A stretch of DNA of 7,612 bases from JAJFUI01 sp039679885 (lineage in GTDB: Bacteria > Planctomycetota > Planctomycetia > Pirellulales > Thermoguttaceae): NCBI GenBank assembly GCA_039679885.1, contig JBDKUC010000035.1, positions 1 to 7,612 on the forward strand, in the 5' to 3' direction. Both the position numbers and the translations under genes were made by a program. Position 1 is the first letter of the stretch. Every line of letters starts with the position of its first letter. The notes below the pieces were generated by a model, which ran no database searches, was not told the DNA's origin, and saw nothing but the letters and a program-made list of their open reading frames with translations. Positions 6,715-7,612 of this stretch are shown piece after piece.

Positions 6715-7074
6715 ATGGCCACGAGCAAAACCCGGCGCGAGCTTGTGCTGCGCGCACTTGACGTGCTGGGCGTCTCGGCGGTGGGGCAGGCCCCTGCCGC
6801 CGAGGACTATTCCGCGGTGGATGCGCAGGTCGATCCCGTCATCGCCACTCTGGCGGCGACGGAAATCGTCTATGTCGCCAACGCGGACGACATCCCCTTT
6901 GAGTGGTTCGAGCCGCTCGCGAACATCCTGGCCGACGCCATGTCGGTGGATTTCGGCCTGGGCGATGCCGAGAAGGCCACGCTCGCTACGAATGCCGCCG
7001 CGGCCCGCGCCAGCCTCAAGCTGATGACCCGCGGCAAAGCCACGGGGCAGCGCATGGTTGCCGAGTACTTCTGA
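6715..7074 (+). CDS. P22 gp4-like head-completion (head-to-tail adaptor) protein
   Basis: The 119-residue product resembles the P22 gp4 family: an N-terminal helix with TRRELVLRALDVLGV (6-20), a helix with DAQVDPVIATLA (36-47), and the IPFEWFEPLANILADAMSVD segment (60-79) followed by FG, a pattern typical of these proteins. In P22, gp4 binds the portal after packaging and is the platform for gp10 and the needle, keeping DNA inside. It is shorter than P22 gp4 (166 residues), mainly at the C-terminus. The start at ATG 6715 is two bases after the stop of the previous gene, with no clear ribosome binding site, so translational coupling is likely. Its stop overlaps the next start as TGATG. Family and position agree; subfamily assignment is by recollection, not by search. 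Confidence 0.8.
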   Translation: MATSKTRRELVLRALDVLGVSAVGQAPAAEDYSAVDAQVDPVIATLAATEIVYVANADDIPFEWFEPLANILADAMSVDFGLGDAEKATLATNAAAARASLKLMTRGKATGQRMVAEYF

Positions 7075-7612
7075 TGCCCGCCATCGGCTTCCCGACCGAA
7101 ACGACCGTTCCGGACAATGCGCAGGAAGGCGCTGGGCGGCTCATCAACTGCTACGCCGAGCCGCTTCCGGAGGGTGCTGGAGGCGATTTCGTGCGCCGCC
7201 GCGCCCCTGGGCTGTCCTTGTTCGCCAACACGGCGCTGACCGGCTTCCGCGGCATGATCTATGTGCCGCCCTATGGCCTGTTCGCGGCCTATGCCGAGAC
7301 GCTGGTTCTGGTGTCGAGTGCGGGGGCGGTGACGACCATCGACACGTTGGAGGGCACGGAACCTGTTTTTGCGGCTCGGAACAACAAGAGCCCGGTCCCG
7401 GACATCGTGTTTGTGACTGAAAACGGCGCCTTCGTGGCGACGACCTCGACCGTCGCGGACATGGGCGATCCTGACCTGCCGCAGCCCAATTCGGTGTGCT
7501 TCCTCGACGGCTATTTCTTCTTCTCCATCGCAGATGGGCGGATTTTTGCGTCCGGCCTGAACGCCACGACCATCAACGGCCTCGATTACACGACCGCCCA
7601 GGCGCGCGCCGG
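7074..7612 (+). CDS. P22 gp10-like packaged-DNA stabilisation protein (5' part)
   Basis: The frame opens at the ATG overlapping the gp4-like stop by one base and stays open to the window edge, giving 179 residues and an incomplete codon. The N-terminus has RLINCYAEPLPEG (22-34) followed by RRAPGLSLF (42-50), the 'LIN.YAE......R.PGL' opening typical of the gp10 family. Further on, FLDGYFFFSIADGRIFASGL (143-162) matches the equally typical 'DGYFV....G..F..S.LN' stretch. In P22 the protein (472 residues) forms the hub between the gp4 ring and the tail needle, so well over half of this one probably lies beyond the right edge. There is only a weak GAG upstream, so expression is probably coupled to the gp4-like gene. 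Nothing suggests that the visible part is damaged. Confidence 0.88.
   Translation, partial: MPAIGFPTETTVPDNAQEGAGRLINCYAEPLPEGAGGDFVRRRAPGLSLFANTALTGFRGMIYVPPYGLFAAYAETLVLVSSAGAVTTIDTLEGTEPVFAARNNKSPVPDIVFVTENGAFVATTSTVADMGDPDLPQPNSVCFLDGYFFFSIADGRIFASGLNATTINGLDYTTAQARA

Noticed and set aside
1..7612. CRISPR array, tRNA or rRNA gene, insertion sequence, attachment site or defence genes
   Set aside because: I looked for regular direct repeats, tRNA-like cloverleaf ends, transposase motifs and terminal inverted repeats and saw none; nearly the whole window is accounted for by phage structural genes.

Overview
The window is a GC-rich (roughly 60-65% by eye) DNA-packaging and head-assembly module of a tailed phage or prophage. 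All supported genes lie on the + strand and are tightly packed. Codon use is strongly G/C-ending and long spurious antisense ORFs occur throughout, both typical of GC-rich proteobacterial DNA. I lean towards a phage or prophage of an alphaproteobacterium, but nothing in the window proves the host. No integrase, repressor, attachment site, tRNA or host gene is visible, so prophage and free phage cannot be told apart.

Layout from left to right. A strong stem-loop with a short T run (about 59-92) closes whatever lies to the left. It is followed at once by two small unknown genes (107-319 and 316-456) that overlap as ATGA. Next come a small-terminase-like gene (487-831), the large terminase (809-2242), the portal (2242-4068), a 120-base gap with two small hairpins, the scaffold (4189-5085), and the major capsid protein of the N4 gp56 family (5123-6259). 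A short gap with a GC-rich hairpin leads to a 129-residue putative virion or decoration protein (6323-6712), a P22 gp4-like head-completion protein (6715-7074), and the start of a P22 gp10-like packaged-DNA stabilisation protein that runs off the right edge (7074-7612).

How the genes work together. The scaffold and coat build the procapsid on the portal ring. The small and large terminase subunits bring concatemeric DNA to the portal, pump it in and cut it. The gp4-like and gp10-like proteins then close the portal channel and form the start of a short tail. The order terS-terL-portal-scaffold-coat-gp4-gp10 is that of Salmonella phage P22, so a podovirus-like virion is the best inference. The coat itself belongs to the N4 gp56 family, and an extra gene sits between coat and gp4.

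I see no clearly novel system here. The points most worth a second look are the 129-residue protein after the coat gene, the terminator that leaves no room for a promoter before the first gene, the two small leading genes, and the P22-order/N4-coat combination.
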